The notes below the pieces were generated by a model, which was not told the DNA's origin, made no database searches, and saw nothing but the letters and a program-made list of their open reading frames with translations. The translations under genes were made by a program, and so were the position numbers. Positions 36,704-45,208 of a stretch of 64,000 bases of DNA are shown here, in pieces. The DNA is taken from assembly GCA_947455205.1 (NCBI GenBank), contig CANGNF010000026.1:1-64000 (forward strand), given 5' to 3'. Within the stretch, counting starts at the first letter, position 1. Each line of letters opens with the position of its first letter. The DNA is from Acetobacteraceae bacterium (GTDB lineage: Bacteria; Pseudomonadota; Alphaproteobacteria; Acetobacterales; Acetobacteraceae).

Positions 36704-37464
36704 GCCGCGGGGCGCACTTCGTCGCGCAGCAGCAGCCAGATGTCGTGGTTCAGCCGCACGTAGTCGGGGTCCTGCTTCAGCTCCACCACCGAACGCGGGC
36801 GGGGGAAGGGCACGTCGATGTCGGCCTTGATGCGGCCGGGCCGCGCGCTCATCACCAGCACACGGTCGCCCAGCACCAGGGCTTCGTCGATGCTGTGGGT
36901 GATGAAGACGACGGTCTTGCGCGTGGCGCTCCACAGCCGCAGCAGCTCCTCCTGCAGCAGCGCCTTGTTCTGTTCATCCAGCGCGGCGAAGGGTTCGTCC
37001 ATCAGCAGCAATTCGGGGTCGTTGGCAAAGGCGCGGGCGACGCTGACGCGCTGCTTCATGCCGCCGCTGAGCTGATAGGGGAAGGCATCGGCGAAGCGCG
37101 CCAGGCCCGTCAGTTCCAGCAGCGGCGCGATGCGCTCGGCGATCTCGGCGGCGCGGATGCCACGCAGCCTGAGGCCGTAGCCGACATTCTGCCGCACCGT
37201 CATCCAGGGGAAGATCGAGCTTTCCTGGAAGATCATGGTGTTCAGCGGGCGCGCGGAATCCTCTCGGGTGATGGCGACCTGGCCGGTGCTGGGCGTCTCC
37301 AGCCCCGCGAGGATGCGCAGCAGCGTGGTCTTGCCGCAGCCGGAGGGGCCGACGATGCAGACGAACTCGCCGGGGGCGATGGCGATGTCCACCCGCGCCA
37401 GCGCGGCCACGGCGCCGAAGCTGCGGCTGACGCCCTGGATCGCGATCTTCGGCTCGCTCCTCAT
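36700..37464 (-). CDS. NitT/TauT-type ABC transporter ATPase (second system)
   Basis: 254-residue ATPase: Walker A GPSGCGKTT, Q-loop MIFQESSIFPWMTV, signature LSGGMKQRVSVARAFAND, Walker B LLLMDEPFAALDEQ, H-loop VFITHSIDEALVLGDR. ATG at 37464 overlaps the binding protein stop by 4 bases. Completes an importer with the flanking genes. Confidence 0.94.
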   Translation of the reverse strand: MRSEPKIAIQGVSRSFGAVAALARVDIAIAPGEFVCIVGPSGCGKTTLLRILAGLETPSTGQVAITREDSARPLNTMIFQESSIFPWMTVRQNVGYGLRLRGIRAAEIAERIAPLLELTGLARFADAFPYQLSGGMKQRVSVARAFANDPELLLMDEPFAALDEQNKALLQEELLRLWSATRKTVVFITHSIDEALVLGDRVLVMSARPGRIKADIDVPFPRPRSVVELKQDPDYVRLNHDIWLLLRDEVRPAA

Positions 37465-38456
37465 CCGTAGCGGCCGAGGTCCCGGACGGCGCGCTGGGCG
37501 AAGCCCTGGTCGATGATCAGCGACATGTCGATGGCCTGGCGCTGCCGGCCGGAGGCGACGTAGTAGGCCATGTCCTGCGCCAGCCCGGCGGCGTTGATGC
37601 CGCCATTCGGGTCGATGCCCGGGAAGCGCATGCGGTCGTACAGCGCCGGGTTCTTCACCGCGGTGTACTTGGTCAGGATCTCCACCAGGCCGGCGCGCGG
37701 CGCCTTGCCATCCAGCGCGTCGTTGTAGAAGCGGGCGCCCTTCAGGTAGGCGCGCATGAAGCCATCGCCCGCCGCGCCGCGCTTGAGGATGCCGGGGCCA
37801 TAGACCAGCACGCCATATTGCTGGTTGGCGTAGACCTCGTCGGCGCGCTTCCAGACCTTCGCGGTGCCCAGCTCCTCGGCGCGGGTCGCCAGCGGCTCGA
37901 TCAATATGCCTGCGTCGATCGCCTTGGTGCCGAGGCCGGCGAGGACATCGGGGTAGGAGAGGTTGACGAAGTTGATCTCGCGCTCGGCGATGCCGTTCGC
38001 GGTCAGCAGCTTGTTCATCATTGCTTCGTTGGCGACGCCGTTCATCCACCCGGTCAGGCCGAAGCGCTTGCCGCGCAGGTCGGCCGGGGACTTGATGCTG
38101 TCCACCAGGTCGGTCCGCACCATGATGGCCTGGTAGCCATGGCCGGACGGCGTGCTGCCCTTGTCCGCCACCAGCTTGAAGCCGATGCGCTGGCGCGCGG
38201 CGTTGTAGAGCGCGACGGCCGGGCTGTCGCCGGCGGCGTCCACCGCCTCGCTGGCCAGGGCCGCGTGGATGGCGGCGCCGGTGTCCAGCTGGCCGATCTC
38301 CACCTCCAGCCCTTCCGCGCGGAACCAGCCCTTTTCCAGGGCCACGAACAGCGCGCCGTCGGAGATGGAGTTGAACACGACGATGCGCAGCTTGACCGGC
38401 TGCGCCAGGGCGGGCGCGGCGAGCAGCAGGCTGGCCAGGGCGGTGCGGCGCTTCAT
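37461..38456 (-). CDS. NitT/TauT-type substrate-binding protein (second system)
   Basis: 331-residue periplasmic binding protein with signal peptide MKRRTALASLLLAAPALAQP. Mature blocks LRIVVFNSISDGALFVALEKG and WFRAEGLEVEIGQLDTGAA, then SPADLRGKRFGLTGWMNGVANEA, fit the NMT1/SsuA-like fold. ATG at 38456 overlaps the metallo-hydrolase stop by 4 bases. The ligand-binding loops differ from those of the 32982-34061 protein, so the two systems may import different compounds. Confidence 0.9.
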   Translation of the reverse strand: MKRRTALASLLLAAPALAQPVKLRIVVFNSISDGALFVALEKGWFRAEGLEVEIGQLDTGAAIHAALASEAVDAAGDSPAVALYNAARQRIGFKLVADKGSTPSGHGYQAIMVRTDLVDSIKSPADLRGKRFGLTGWMNGVANEAMMNKLLTANGIAEREINFVNLSYPDVLAGLGTKAIDAGILIEPLATRAEELGTAKVWKRADEVYANQQYGVLVYGPGILKRGAAGDGFMRAYLKGARFYNDALDGKAPRAGLVEILTKYTAVKNPALYDRMRFPGIDPNGGINAAGLAQDMAYYVASGRQRQAIDMSLIIDQGFAQRAVRDLGRYG

Positions 38457-39352
38457 GGGGTGCTCCGTGCTGCCGTGCCGGCGGCGAAGTCGGGGGCGAA
38501 GGCGCTGCCTTCGCGCTTCACGCCGGCGACATGCGGTGGGCCGAAATGGGTGGGGAAGAGCAGCGTGCCGCTGTCGGCGCATTGCTCCAGCACGCGGCGG
38601 CGGGTGGTGCGGGCCTCGGGGCCGCATTCGCAGAAAGCGGAGTTCATGTCTGGCGCGTAGAGCTGCAACGGGTGGTGCACGACGTCGCCGCAGAACAGCG
38701 CGCTCTGCCGTGGCGCCTGCAGCCGCAGCACCACATGGCCCGGCGTGTGGCCGGGCGCGGGGTCAACGAACAGGCCGGTGTCCAGCTGCGCCGCGCCGTC
38801 CAGCAGCTCCACCAGGCCGGCTTCCACCACCGGCAGCACGCTGTCGGCATAGACCTCCGCGCGCGGGCCGGGCGTCTCGGCGGTCGGGCGCCAGTGGTCG
38901 TGTTCGGTGCGGGAGAACAGGTAGCGCGCATTCGGGAAGGTCGGCACCCAGCGGCCGTCCAGCAGCCGCGTGTTCCAGCCGACATGGTCGGCGTGCAGGT
39001 GGGTGCACAGCACCATGTCCACCGCTTCCGGCGTGGTGCCCAGCGCCGCCAGGCGTTCCAGGAAGGGCGTGTTCAACTGGTGGAAGCGCGGGTTGAACGG
39101 GCGGTTCTTGTGGTTGCCGGCGCAGCCATCCAGCAAAATAGTGCGGCCATTGTGGCGGATCAGCCAGCTGTGGATCGAGGAGATCAGCCGGTCCGCCGCG
39201 CGGTCGTAGTAGGTGGGTTCCAGCCAAGCGCGGTGCTGGTCCAGCAGCGCACGATCCAGCCCCGGGAAGAAGGCGTCCGGCGCCATCGCATTCGGCCCGA
39301 GCTGTTCGGGAATGCGCAGGATTTCCGTCTCGCCGATGCGCCAGGCGGTCAT
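38453..39352 (-). CDS. Metallo-beta-lactamase-fold hydrolase
   Basis: 299-residue MBL-fold enzyme. The metal motif HxHxDH is LCTHLHADHVGWN (about residue 117); further ligands are His in APGHTPGHVVLRL, Asp in LFCGDVVHHPLQ and a C-terminal His in FPTHFGPPHVAG. The layout resembles AHL-lactonase and related ring-opening hydrolases. First gene of the second operon, divergent from marR across 84 bases with a palindrome. It probably hydrolyses a lactone, lactam or ester in the pathway; substrate not deducible. Confidence 0.88.
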   Translation of the reverse strand: MTAWRIGETEILRIPEQLGPNAMAPDAFFPGLDRALLDQHRAWLEPTYYDRAADRLISSIHSWLIRHNGRTILLDGCAGNHKNRPFNPRFHQLNTPFLERLAALGTTPEAVDMVLCTHLHADHVGWNTRLLDGRWVPTFPNARYLFSRTEHDHWRPTAETPGPRAEVYADSVLPVVEAGLVELLDGAAQLDTGLFVDPAPGHTPGHVVLRLQAPRQSALFCGDVVHHPLQLYAPDMNSAFCECGPEARTTRRRVLEQCADSGTLLFPTHFGPPHVAGVKREGSAFAPDFAAGTAARSTP

Positions 39353-39395
39353 GCCGTACTCCCTCGGGCCAGGGTGGATGGTGCTGCCCGGTGGT

Positions 39396-39407
39396 TTGAC
39401 TTGTCAA
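39396..39407. promoter_or_regulatory. MarR operator candidate
   Basis: TTGAC (39396-39400) and GTCAA (39403-39407) form an inverted repeat around TT, in the 84-base divergent gap between the metallo-hydrolase and marR. TTGAC could itself be a -35 element on either strand, so a bound MarR would block polymerase. Confidence 0.55.
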
Positions 39408-39436
39408 CTCTTCCGCCTTGAGAAGACGCGGTTTTC

Positions 39437-40012
39437 ATGCCAGCCTTCGCCAGGATGGCTGAAGATGCAGGCAGCAGGACGCGGATGAAGGCAGCCCCGG
39501 CACGCCCGGCGACGCGGCGCGGCACGCCCTCCTCCTGGCTGGCGCTGGACCCCGCTGGCGAGGGGCTGGCGGTGGAGGATTTCCTCACCATGCGGCTGGC
39601 GGCGCTGAGCGCGACGCTGCATCGGCGCGTGACCAGGGCGTATCTGGAAGACAGCGGGTTGAGCCTGCCGGAATGGCGGATGCTGACGCTGCTGGACCGG
39701 CATGGCCCGGTTTCCGGCCGGCGCGTGGCGTTGTTCTCGGGCATGGATGAGGCGCAGATCAGCCGGGCGCTGGCGCAGCTGATCGGGCGCGGGCTGGCGG
39801 CGCGCAGCGGCAAGGCGGTGGCGCTGACCGAGGCCGGGCAGGCGCTGTTCCAGTCGCTGCTGCCGGTGGCGCGGCGGGCGCAGGCGCATCTGCTGGCCGG
39901 GCTGACCCTGGCGGAGCGGCGGGCGCTGGGCTCGGCCCTGGGCAAGCTGGCGCTGCTGGCGGAACGCTTCCCGCCCGATGCGGCGCCCGATGCCGAGGAG
40001 GCAGCGGCGTGA
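39437..40012 (+). CDS. MarR-family transcriptional regulator
   Basis: 191-residue (or shorter) winged-helix regulator. Core: LSLPEWRMLTLLDRHGPVSGRRVALFSGMDEAQISRALAQLIGRGLAAR (helix-turn-helix and wing start), followed by KAVALTEAGQALF. The N-terminal 45 residues are low complexity, and a start at ATG 39485 is possible. Divergent from the importer/monooxygenase operon and leading the HAAO operon, it most likely represses both until a pathway aromatic binds. It overlaps the next gene by 4 bases. Confidence 0.87.
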   Translation: MPAFARMAEDAGSRTRMKAAPARPATRRGTPSSWLALDPAGEGLAVEDFLTMRLAALSATLHRRVTRAYLEDSGLSLPEWRMLTLLDRHGPVSGRRVALFSGMDEAQISRALAQLIGRGLAARSGKAVALTEAGQALFQSLLPVARRAQAHLLAGLTLAERRALGSALGKLALLAERFPPDAAPDAEEAAA

Positions 40013-41445
40013 GCGGCGTGGACTTCCGGCTGCGGCCCTTCGTCGCGCGGCCGCCGCGGGCGCCGTGGATCGTGGATGCGTTGGCAGGCGAGCCGCCGCC
40101 GGTGCCGTTCGGCGGCGAGGCCAGCGTGGATGTCTGCATCATCGGCGGCGGGTTTTCCGGTCTGTGGACCGCGCTGCGCCTGCGGGAACAGGATGCGGCG
40201 CTGAGCATTGCGGTGCTGGAGGCCGACCGCTGCGGCACCGGCGCCAGCGGGCGCAACAGCGGCGCCGCCGGGCATTGGTGGACCAGGCTGCCGCTGCTGC
40301 TGAAGTGCCTGGGCGCCGAGGACGCCATGGCGGTGATCCGCGCCAGCGAGGCGGCGGTGGCTGACATCCACGACTTCGTCGCCCAGCACGGCATTGCCTG
40401 CGAGGCGCGGTTCGAACGTTCGGTCTGGGCGGTGACGGCGCCGGGGCGGCCGGGTGCCTGGGGGCCGATGATGCGCGCCGCCGAGGGCATCGGCGTGACG
40501 CCGCCGCAGCGCCCGGTGCCGGCCGAGGAGATGCGCGCGATGTACGGCGACGCGCCCTACTTCGCCGGGGTGATGGAGGAGCGGGCGACGCGGCTCAACC
40601 CGGCGGCGCTGGCGCGCGGGCTGCGCCGCGTGGCGCTGGCCCAGGGCATTGCGGTGCATGAGGCGACGGCGGTGGTGCGGGTGAGTTCCGCCGCGGACCA
40701 TGTGCTGGTGGAGACCGCGGGCGGGCGCATCCGCGCGCAGCAGGTGGTACTGGCGGCGAATGCCTGGATGGCGAACCTGGCGCCGTTCCGCGACGAGGTG
40801 ATGGTGCTGTCCTCCGACATGGTGGCGACCGACCCGATCCCGCAGGTGCTGGCCGCACGCGGGCTGCGCGGGCGCCCCGGCGGGACCAACAGCCGGATGA
40901 TGCTGAACTATGGCGGGGTGACGCCGGCCGGGCAGGTCTATCTGGGGCGCGGCGCCGGGGTGCTGGGCTTCGGCGGGCGCGTCACCGCGGGCATGCACCA
41001 CGCGCCGGCGCAGCTGCGGCAGCTGCAGGCCGACTTCCGCCACCTGTATCCGGAGCTGCGCGACCAGCCCTTGCCGCATGGCTGGGGCGGGCCGATCGAC
41101 CGCTCCACCACGGGCATGCCGCAATTCGGCACGCTGGCGGCGGACCCGCGCGTTCACTACGCCCTTGGCTATACCGGGCATGGCGTCGGCGCCACGTCCC
41201 TGTGCGGGCGCGTGCTGGCCAGCGCGGTGCTGGGCCGGCGCGACCATTGGCACAATATCGGCGCGCTGATGGGCCGGGTCCGCAATGGCCGCTACCCCGC
41301 CGAGCCGCTGCGCTACCTGGCGGCATCCGTCGTGCAGGGCGCGGTACGGCGGAAGGAGATCGCCGAGCGCGACGGGCGGAAGCCCGGTCGGCTCGATGTT
41401 GCGTTGGCGCCGCTGGCGCTGGCCACGCTGCCCGCCAAACCCTGA
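40009..41445 (+). CDS. FAD-dependent amino-acid/amine oxidoreductase (DAO fold)
   Basis: 478-residue flavoenzyme starting at GTG 40009. Dinucleotide-binding motif DVCIIGGGFSGLWTALRLRE (about residue 42) is followed by VLEADRCGTGASGRNSGAAGHWW, typical of DAO/GlpO-type oxidases; the C-terminal GYTGHGVGATSLCGRVLA (about residue 390) completes the FAD site. It probably oxidises an amine or N-methyl group. Translationally coupled to marR, and followed after 14 bases by ridA. Confidence 0.87.
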   Translation: MSGVDFRLRPFVARPPRAPWIVDALAGEPPPVPFGGEASVDVCIIGGGFSGLWTALRLREQDAALSIAVLEADRCGTGASGRNSGAAGHWWTRLPLLLKCLGAEDAMAVIRASEAAVADIHDFVAQHGIACEARFERSVWAVTAPGRPGAWGPMMRAAEGIGVTPPQRPVPAEEMRAMYGDAPYFAGVMEERATRLNPAALARGLRRVALAQGIAVHEATAVVRVSSAADHVLVETAGGRIRAQQVVLAANAWMANLAPFRDEVMVLSSDMVATDPIPQVLAARGLRGRPGGTNSRMMLNYGGVTPAGQVYLGRGAGVLGFGGRVTAGMHHAPAQLRQLQADFRHLYPELRDQPLPHGWGGPIDRSTTGMPQFGTLAADPRVHYALGYTGHGVGATSLCGRVLASAVLGRRDHWHNIGALMGRVRNGRYPAEPLRYLAASVVQGAVRRKEIAERDGRKPGRLDVALAPLALATLPAKP

Positions 41446-41459
41446 GAAGGATTGCCGCC

Positions 41460-41864
41460 ATGCCGAAGCAGATCATCACCTCGGCCAATGCGCCGACCAC
41501 CGGCTTCACCGCCGTGGCCAAGCCGGCGCCGATCGCGCAGGCCATTCGCCATGGCAACATGCTGTTCGTCTCCGGCCAGGGGCCGCTGGACCCCGCGACC
41601 AAGACGGTGGTGGAAGGCGATATCGAGGTGCAGACCCGCCGCACGCTGGACAACCTGCTAAGCGTGCTGGACGCCGCCGGCGCCACCCTGGCCAATGTGG
41701 TGAACATGCGCGTGGTGCTGCGCGACCCCGGCGACTTCCCGCGCTTCAACGAGGTCTTCGCCGAGTACATGGCAGGCGAGAAGGTCACGCGCACCTGCAT
41801 CGGCGCCACGCCGCACCGCAAGGGCGTGAACGTGGAGATCGATTGCGTCGCGATGTTCGACTGA
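41460..41864 (+). CDS. RidA/YjgF-family protein (second copy)
   Basis: 134-residue RidA-family enamine deaminase: MLFVSGQGPLDPATKTVVEGDIEVQTRRTLDNLLSVLDAAGATLANVVNMRVVLRD and FPRFNEVFAEYM hold the usual conserved positions, ending VEIDCVAMFD. 2-Aminomuconate deaminases (AmnD/NbaF) belong to this family and act soon after 3-hydroxyanthranilate cleavage, so position next to the HAAO gene suggests such a role. That is inference: no ACMS decarboxylase or semialdehyde dehydrogenase gene is present. Confidence 0.88.
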   Translation: MPKQIITSANAPTTGFTAVAKPAPIAQAIRHGNMLFVSGQGPLDPATKTVVEGDIEVQTRRTLDNLLSVLDAAGATLANVVNMRVVLRDPGDFPRFNEVFAEYMAGEKVTRTCIGATPHRKGVNVEIDCVAMFD

Positions 41865-41879
41865 GCGGGAGTGACCGAC

Positions 41880-42401
41880 ATGTCCAAGATGCCGATCGTC
41901 AGCCTGGCCGCGACCATGCAGAAGCTGGCCGGGCAGGAAAAGCGCGTCGAGGTGTTCTGGCAGCACCCGCAGAGCATCGCCTTCATGGCGCGCGGGCGGG
42001 AATACCGCAGCGAGTTCCACATCAACCCGGTGGACGAGGTGATGTTCCAGGTGAAGGGCACGATGAACCTGCACTGGCGCACCGAGGACGGGAAGGAAGA
42101 GATCAGCGTGCTGCCGGAAGGCAGCATGATCTACACGCCGTCGGGCATTCCGCATTCCCCGCGGTTTCCGCCGGACGCCTATGCGGTGGTCATGGAGATG
42201 GAGCGGGCGCCCGGCATGGTGGACCGCTTCCAGTGGTATTGCCCGGCCTGCGACAAGCTGCTGCATGAGGAAAGCGCCGTGGTCGGCCAGTACAGCGCCG
42301 ACCCGGTGGGCCAGGCGTACAAGGCGTTCTTCGGCAGCAAGGCGGCGCGCACCTGCGACGCCTGCGGGCACGAGATGCCAGTGCCGCCGGGCTTCGGCTG
42401 A
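41880..42401 (+). CDS. nbaC: 3-Hydroxyanthranilate 3,4-dioxygenase
   Basis: 173-residue cupin dioxygenase cleaving 3-hydroxyanthranilate to 2-amino-3-carboxymuconate semialdehyde. Iron ligands His47 and Glu53 (FHINPVDEVM) and His92 (GIPHSPRF); substrate residues Arg43, Arg95 and Glu106; rubredoxin-like second iron site Cys121, Cys124 (CPACDK) and Cys159, Cys162 (CDACGHE). These match, at a constant small offset, the positions known for the bacterial enzyme. ATG at 41880 has GGGAG 8 bases upstream; GTG at 41871 overlaps that site. No kynurenine-pathway gene is adjacent, so the substrate source is open. Confidence 0.93.
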   Translation: MSKMPIVSLAATMQKLAGQEKRVEVFWQHPQSIAFMARGREYRSEFHINPVDEVMFQVKGTMNLHWRTEDGKEEISVLPEGSMIYTPSGIPHSPRFPPDAYAVVMEMERAPGMVDRFQWYCPACDKLLHEESAVVGQYSADPVGQAYKAFFGSKAARTCDACGHEMPVPPGFG

Positions 42402-43078
42402 TGAGCAGCGTCACCCTGGCGCCGGGCTTCGAGGGCTGGTTCGAGCCGGCCGCGCGCCCGGCCGGCGCCTGCGTGCTGCTGCTGGCGGAGATGTTCGGGG
42501 TGACGCCGGCCATGCAGGGCAGCGCTGCCGGCTTCGCCGCCGCGGGCTATCCGGCGCTGGCGCCCAACCTGTTCTGGCGCAGCCGCCACCCCGGCGTGCT
42601 GGCCTATGAAGGCCCGGAGCGGCAACTGGCGTGGGAGCGGGTGCAGGCCTTCGACGCCGCCCTGGCGCTGCAGGATATCGGCGCCGCCGTGGCCTGGTTG
42701 CGGCAGCAGACAGGCGGGCTGCCGGTTGTCGCGGTGGGGCATTGCATGGGCGGGCGGCTGGCGGTGCAGGCGGCGGCGCGGCTGGGGCTGGCCGGGGCGT
42801 CCAGCTTCTACGGGCTGGGGCTGTCTGCCCATGGCGCCGACTTCGCCGCGCTGCGCTGCCCGGTGCAGCTGCACTACGGCCTGGCGGATGAGCATGTGCC
42901 GCTGGCCGAGGTGGAGGCGGTGCGTAGCCTGGTGGCGGCCAATGCGCGGGTGACGGTGTTCGGCTATGCCGGCGCCGGGCACAGCTTCTGCAACCCGGCG
43001 CGGCCGATGTTCAGCCCGGCCCAGGCGGCGCAGGTGCAGGCGCGCACGCTGGCGCTGCTGGCGGCGGCGGCGACCTAG
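42401..43078 (+). CDS. Dienelactone-hydrolase-family protein
   Basis: 225-residue alpha/beta hydrolase with the dienelactone hydrolase triad: Cys in VGHCMGGRLA (about residue 115), Asp in YGLADEHVPL (about 165) and His in GAGHSFCNPA (about 195). The Cys nucleophile in GxCxG separates this family from serine esterases. It starts on the last base of the HAAO stop (TGATG) and would hydrolyse a ring-cleavage lactone or ester. Its TAG stop overlaps the stop of the convergent gene in a CTAG palindrome. Confidence 0.9.
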   Translation: MSSVTLAPGFEGWFEPAARPAGACVLLLAEMFGVTPAMQGSAAGFAAAGYPALAPNLFWRSRHPGVLAYEGPERQLAWERVQAFDAALALQDIGAAVAWLRQQTGGLPVVAVGHCMGGRLAVQAAARLGLAGASSFYGLGLSAHGADFAALRCPVQLHYGLADEHVPLAEVEAVRSLVAANARVTVFGYAGAGHSFCNPARPMFSPAQAAQVQARTLALLAAAAT

Positions 43079-44136
43079 GCGGCCTTCCGCGGCGCACCGG
43101 CCAGGAAGGCCGCGAGTTCCGCCGCGAAGAAGCGGGCATTGCCGGTGGTGCCGTGGCCCGTGGTCTCGCGGCTGGCGGGGATCAGGTGCAGCCGCGCGCC
43201 TGGGATCTGCGCCAGCGCCTGCTGCATCAGCCCGGTCTCCGGCGGGTTGCGTTCGTCGTCGGCGGCGTTGATGGCGAGCAGCGCCGCGCGGATGCGGCCA
43301 AGGCCGGGCATGGCGCTGTAGTCGCGTGACGCATCCCACTGCCAGATGAAGTCGTTGGCGTCGGTCGGCGCGGGCGCGGCAAGGCGCTGGTCCACCAGGC
43401 GGTCGGCGGCGGCGGCGGTGGGCGCCGCGGCCTGCCAGGCCAGCGTGCCGCCGCTGGTGGCGGCGGCGAAGAAGGCATTGGCCAGGCGCAGGCTGCCGGG
43501 CTGGCTGGTATAGGCGCCGCCGGCATAGGCGGGGTCCTGGCGGATGCTCTCCAGCATCAGCCGGCGCAGCGCCCAGTTGCGGCTGGCCATCTCGGTCGGC
43601 TGCGCCGCCATCGGCACCAGCGCGTCCATCATGGCCGGAAAGGTGGTGCCCCACAGCCAAGTGTGCATGCCACCCATGGAATTGCCGATGACCAGGCGCA
43701 GGTGGCGGATGCCCAGGCCCTCCGTCACCAGCCGGTGCTGGGCCGTGACCATGTCGGCGTAGTTGTAGCGCGGGAAGCCGGTGCGCAGCCCGTCCGACGG
43801 CTTGGCCGAGCCGCCGGTGCCGATGGCATCCGGCAGGATGATGTGGTGGCGGGCCGCATCCAGCGGCTGGCCGGGGCCGAAGAGCTGGCCGCCGAAGGCC
43901 GGGCTGAGCATGTTGCGGCCGCTGCCGCCGGTGCCGTGCAGCACCAGCACCGGCTCGCCCTGCGGGTTGCCCAGGGTCAGGTAGCGCAGCTTCAGCTGCG
44001 GCAGCACCTGGCCGGTATGGAAGCGGAAGTCGCGGGCGATCCACTCGGCCTCGCGCGCGGTGGGCAGGTCGGCGGCGGTGGCGGGCAGCGCGGCCAGCGC
44101 CGGCAGGGCCAGCAGGGCGCGGCGGGGCAGGGACAT
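43075..44136 (-). CDS. Exported MetX-like alpha/beta hydrolase
   Basis: 353-residue hydrolase with signal peptide MSLPRRALLALPALAALPATAAD. The fold resembles homoserine O-acetyltransferase: VLVLHGTGGSGRNML (oxyanion region), nucleophile Ser in LVIGNSMGGMHTWLW (about residue 155), Asp in INAADDERNP (about 285) and His in TTGHGTTGNARF (about 325). An exported enzyme cannot be a cytosolic methionine-pathway acyltransferase, so an esterase or lactonase role is more likely. ATG at 44136; divergent from the TauD-type gene. Confidence 0.83.
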   Translation of the reverse strand: MSLPRRALLALPALAALPATAADLPTAREAEWIARDFRFHTGQVLPQLKLRYLTLGNPQGEPVLVLHGTGGSGRNMLSPAFGGQLFGPGQPLDAARHHIILPDAIGTGGSAKPSDGLRTGFPRYNYADMVTAQHRLVTEGLGIRHLRLVIGNSMGGMHTWLWGTTFPAMMDALVPMAAQPTEMASRNWALRRLMLESIRQDPAYAGGAYTSQPGSLRLANAFFAAATSGGTLAWQAAAPTAAAADRLVDQRLAAPAPTDANDFIWQWDASRDYSAMPGLGRIRAALLAINAADDERNPPETGLMQQALAQIPGARLHLIPASRETTGHGTTGNARFFAAELAAFLAGAPRKAA

Positions 44137-44166
44137 CGGGGCCTTCCGGTGGCTTCGTTGCGCTGA

Positions 44167-44231
44167 GGCTAGCGCCGTGCCGGCCGGGCAACAACCGCGG
44201 CGTTGGCGGGCCGGCGAGGGGCGCGCTAGCC
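44167..44231. promoter_or_regulatory. Inverted repeat in divergent promoter region
   Basis: GGCTAGCGC (44167-44175) and GCGCTAGCC (44223-44231) are perfect inverted 9-mers 47 bases apart in the 141-base gap between the exported hydrolase and the TauD-type gene. Each contains the palindrome GCTAGC. Possible paired operator; no nearby regulator gene supports it. Confidence 0.3.
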
Positions 44232-44277
44232 TGCAGGCAAGGCGGGGCGGCAAGCCCCGGTGCGGAGGAGAACGGCC

Positions 44278-45168
44278 ATGACGCCCAGCATCACCCCAGC
44301 CAACCCGGCGCGGCCGGATTTCGTCGGCGTGGTCGCCGGCGTGGACCTCAGCCAGCCGGTGGATGCGGCGACGGCGGCGGCAATCGACGCGGGCATGGAC
44401 CGCTTCGGCGTGCTGGTGTTCCACGGCCAGCGACTGACCGACCCGCAGCAGATCGCCTTCAGCCGGCATTTCGGCGAGCTGGAGCTGGCCACCGGCGACC
44501 TGGCGCAGGGCGAGCAGCGCCGGCTGCCGATGGAGGTCAACGACATCTCCAACCTGCAGCGCGACGGCAGCGTGATGCCGCGCGAGGACCGCAAGCGGCT
44601 GTTCAGCCTGGGCAACATGCTCTGGCACAGCGACAGCAGCTTCAAGCCCACCCCGGCCAAGTACTCGCTGCTCTCGGCCCGGGTGCTGCCCACGGGGCCC
44701 GGCGGCAATACCGAGTTCGCCGACATGCGCGCCGCCTGGGACACGCTGCCGAGCGACGAGCAGGCGCTGGTCCGCGACCTGGTTTGCGAGCACAGCCAGA
44801 TCTACTCGCGCGGGGTGCTGGGCTTCACCGACTTCACCCCTGAGGAGCGGCTGAAATGGGCGCCGGTGCCGCAGCGCCTGGTGCGGCGGCATCCGGTCAC
44901 GAAGCGGCTGTCGCTGTTCCTGTCGGCGCATGCCGGCGGCATCCTCGGCTGGCCGGTGCCGGAGGCGCGCGCCCTGCTGCGCGACCTGAACGAGCACGCG
45001 ACCCAGCGCGAGCGCGTGCATGCGCATGTGTGGCAGCCGGACGACCTGGTGATCTGGGACAACCGCAGCACCATGCATCGCGCCCGGCGCTACGACGCGA
45101 CCCAGGTGCGCGAGCTGCGCCGCACCACCGTGGCCGATGTGGCGCCCACCCTGGAACAGGCGGCCTGA
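44278..45168 (+). CDS. TauD/TfdA-family Fe(II)/2-oxoglutarate dioxygenase
   Basis: 296-residue dioxygenase. The iron facial triad is His-x-Asp in MLWHSDSSF (about residue 115) with the distal His in STMHRARRYD (about 262); the 2-oxoglutarate-binding Arg follows in ELRRTTVAD. FGVLVFHGQRLTDPQQIAFSRHFG is the usual N-terminal block. ATG at 44278 has GGAGGAG 7 bases upstream. TfdA-like members cleave aryl-ether or sulfonate substrates, fitting this catabolic region; the substrate is unknown. Confidence 0.9.
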   Translation: MTPSITPANPARPDFVGVVAGVDLSQPVDAATAAAIDAGMDRFGVLVFHGQRLTDPQQIAFSRHFGELELATGDLAQGEQRRLPMEVNDISNLQRDGSVMPREDRKRLFSLGNMLWHSDSSFKPTPAKYSLLSARVLPTGPGGNTEFADMRAAWDTLPSDEQALVRDLVCEHSQIYSRGVLGFTDFTPEERLKWAPVPQRLVRRHPVTKRLSLFLSAHAGGILGWPVPEARALLRDLNEHATQRERVHAHVWQPDDLVIWDNRSTMHRARRYDATQVRELRRTTVADVAPTLEQAA

Positions 45169-45208
45169 TCGGCGCTATGAGGGCGAAACATCGCGAGGGG
45201 TTTGCCCG

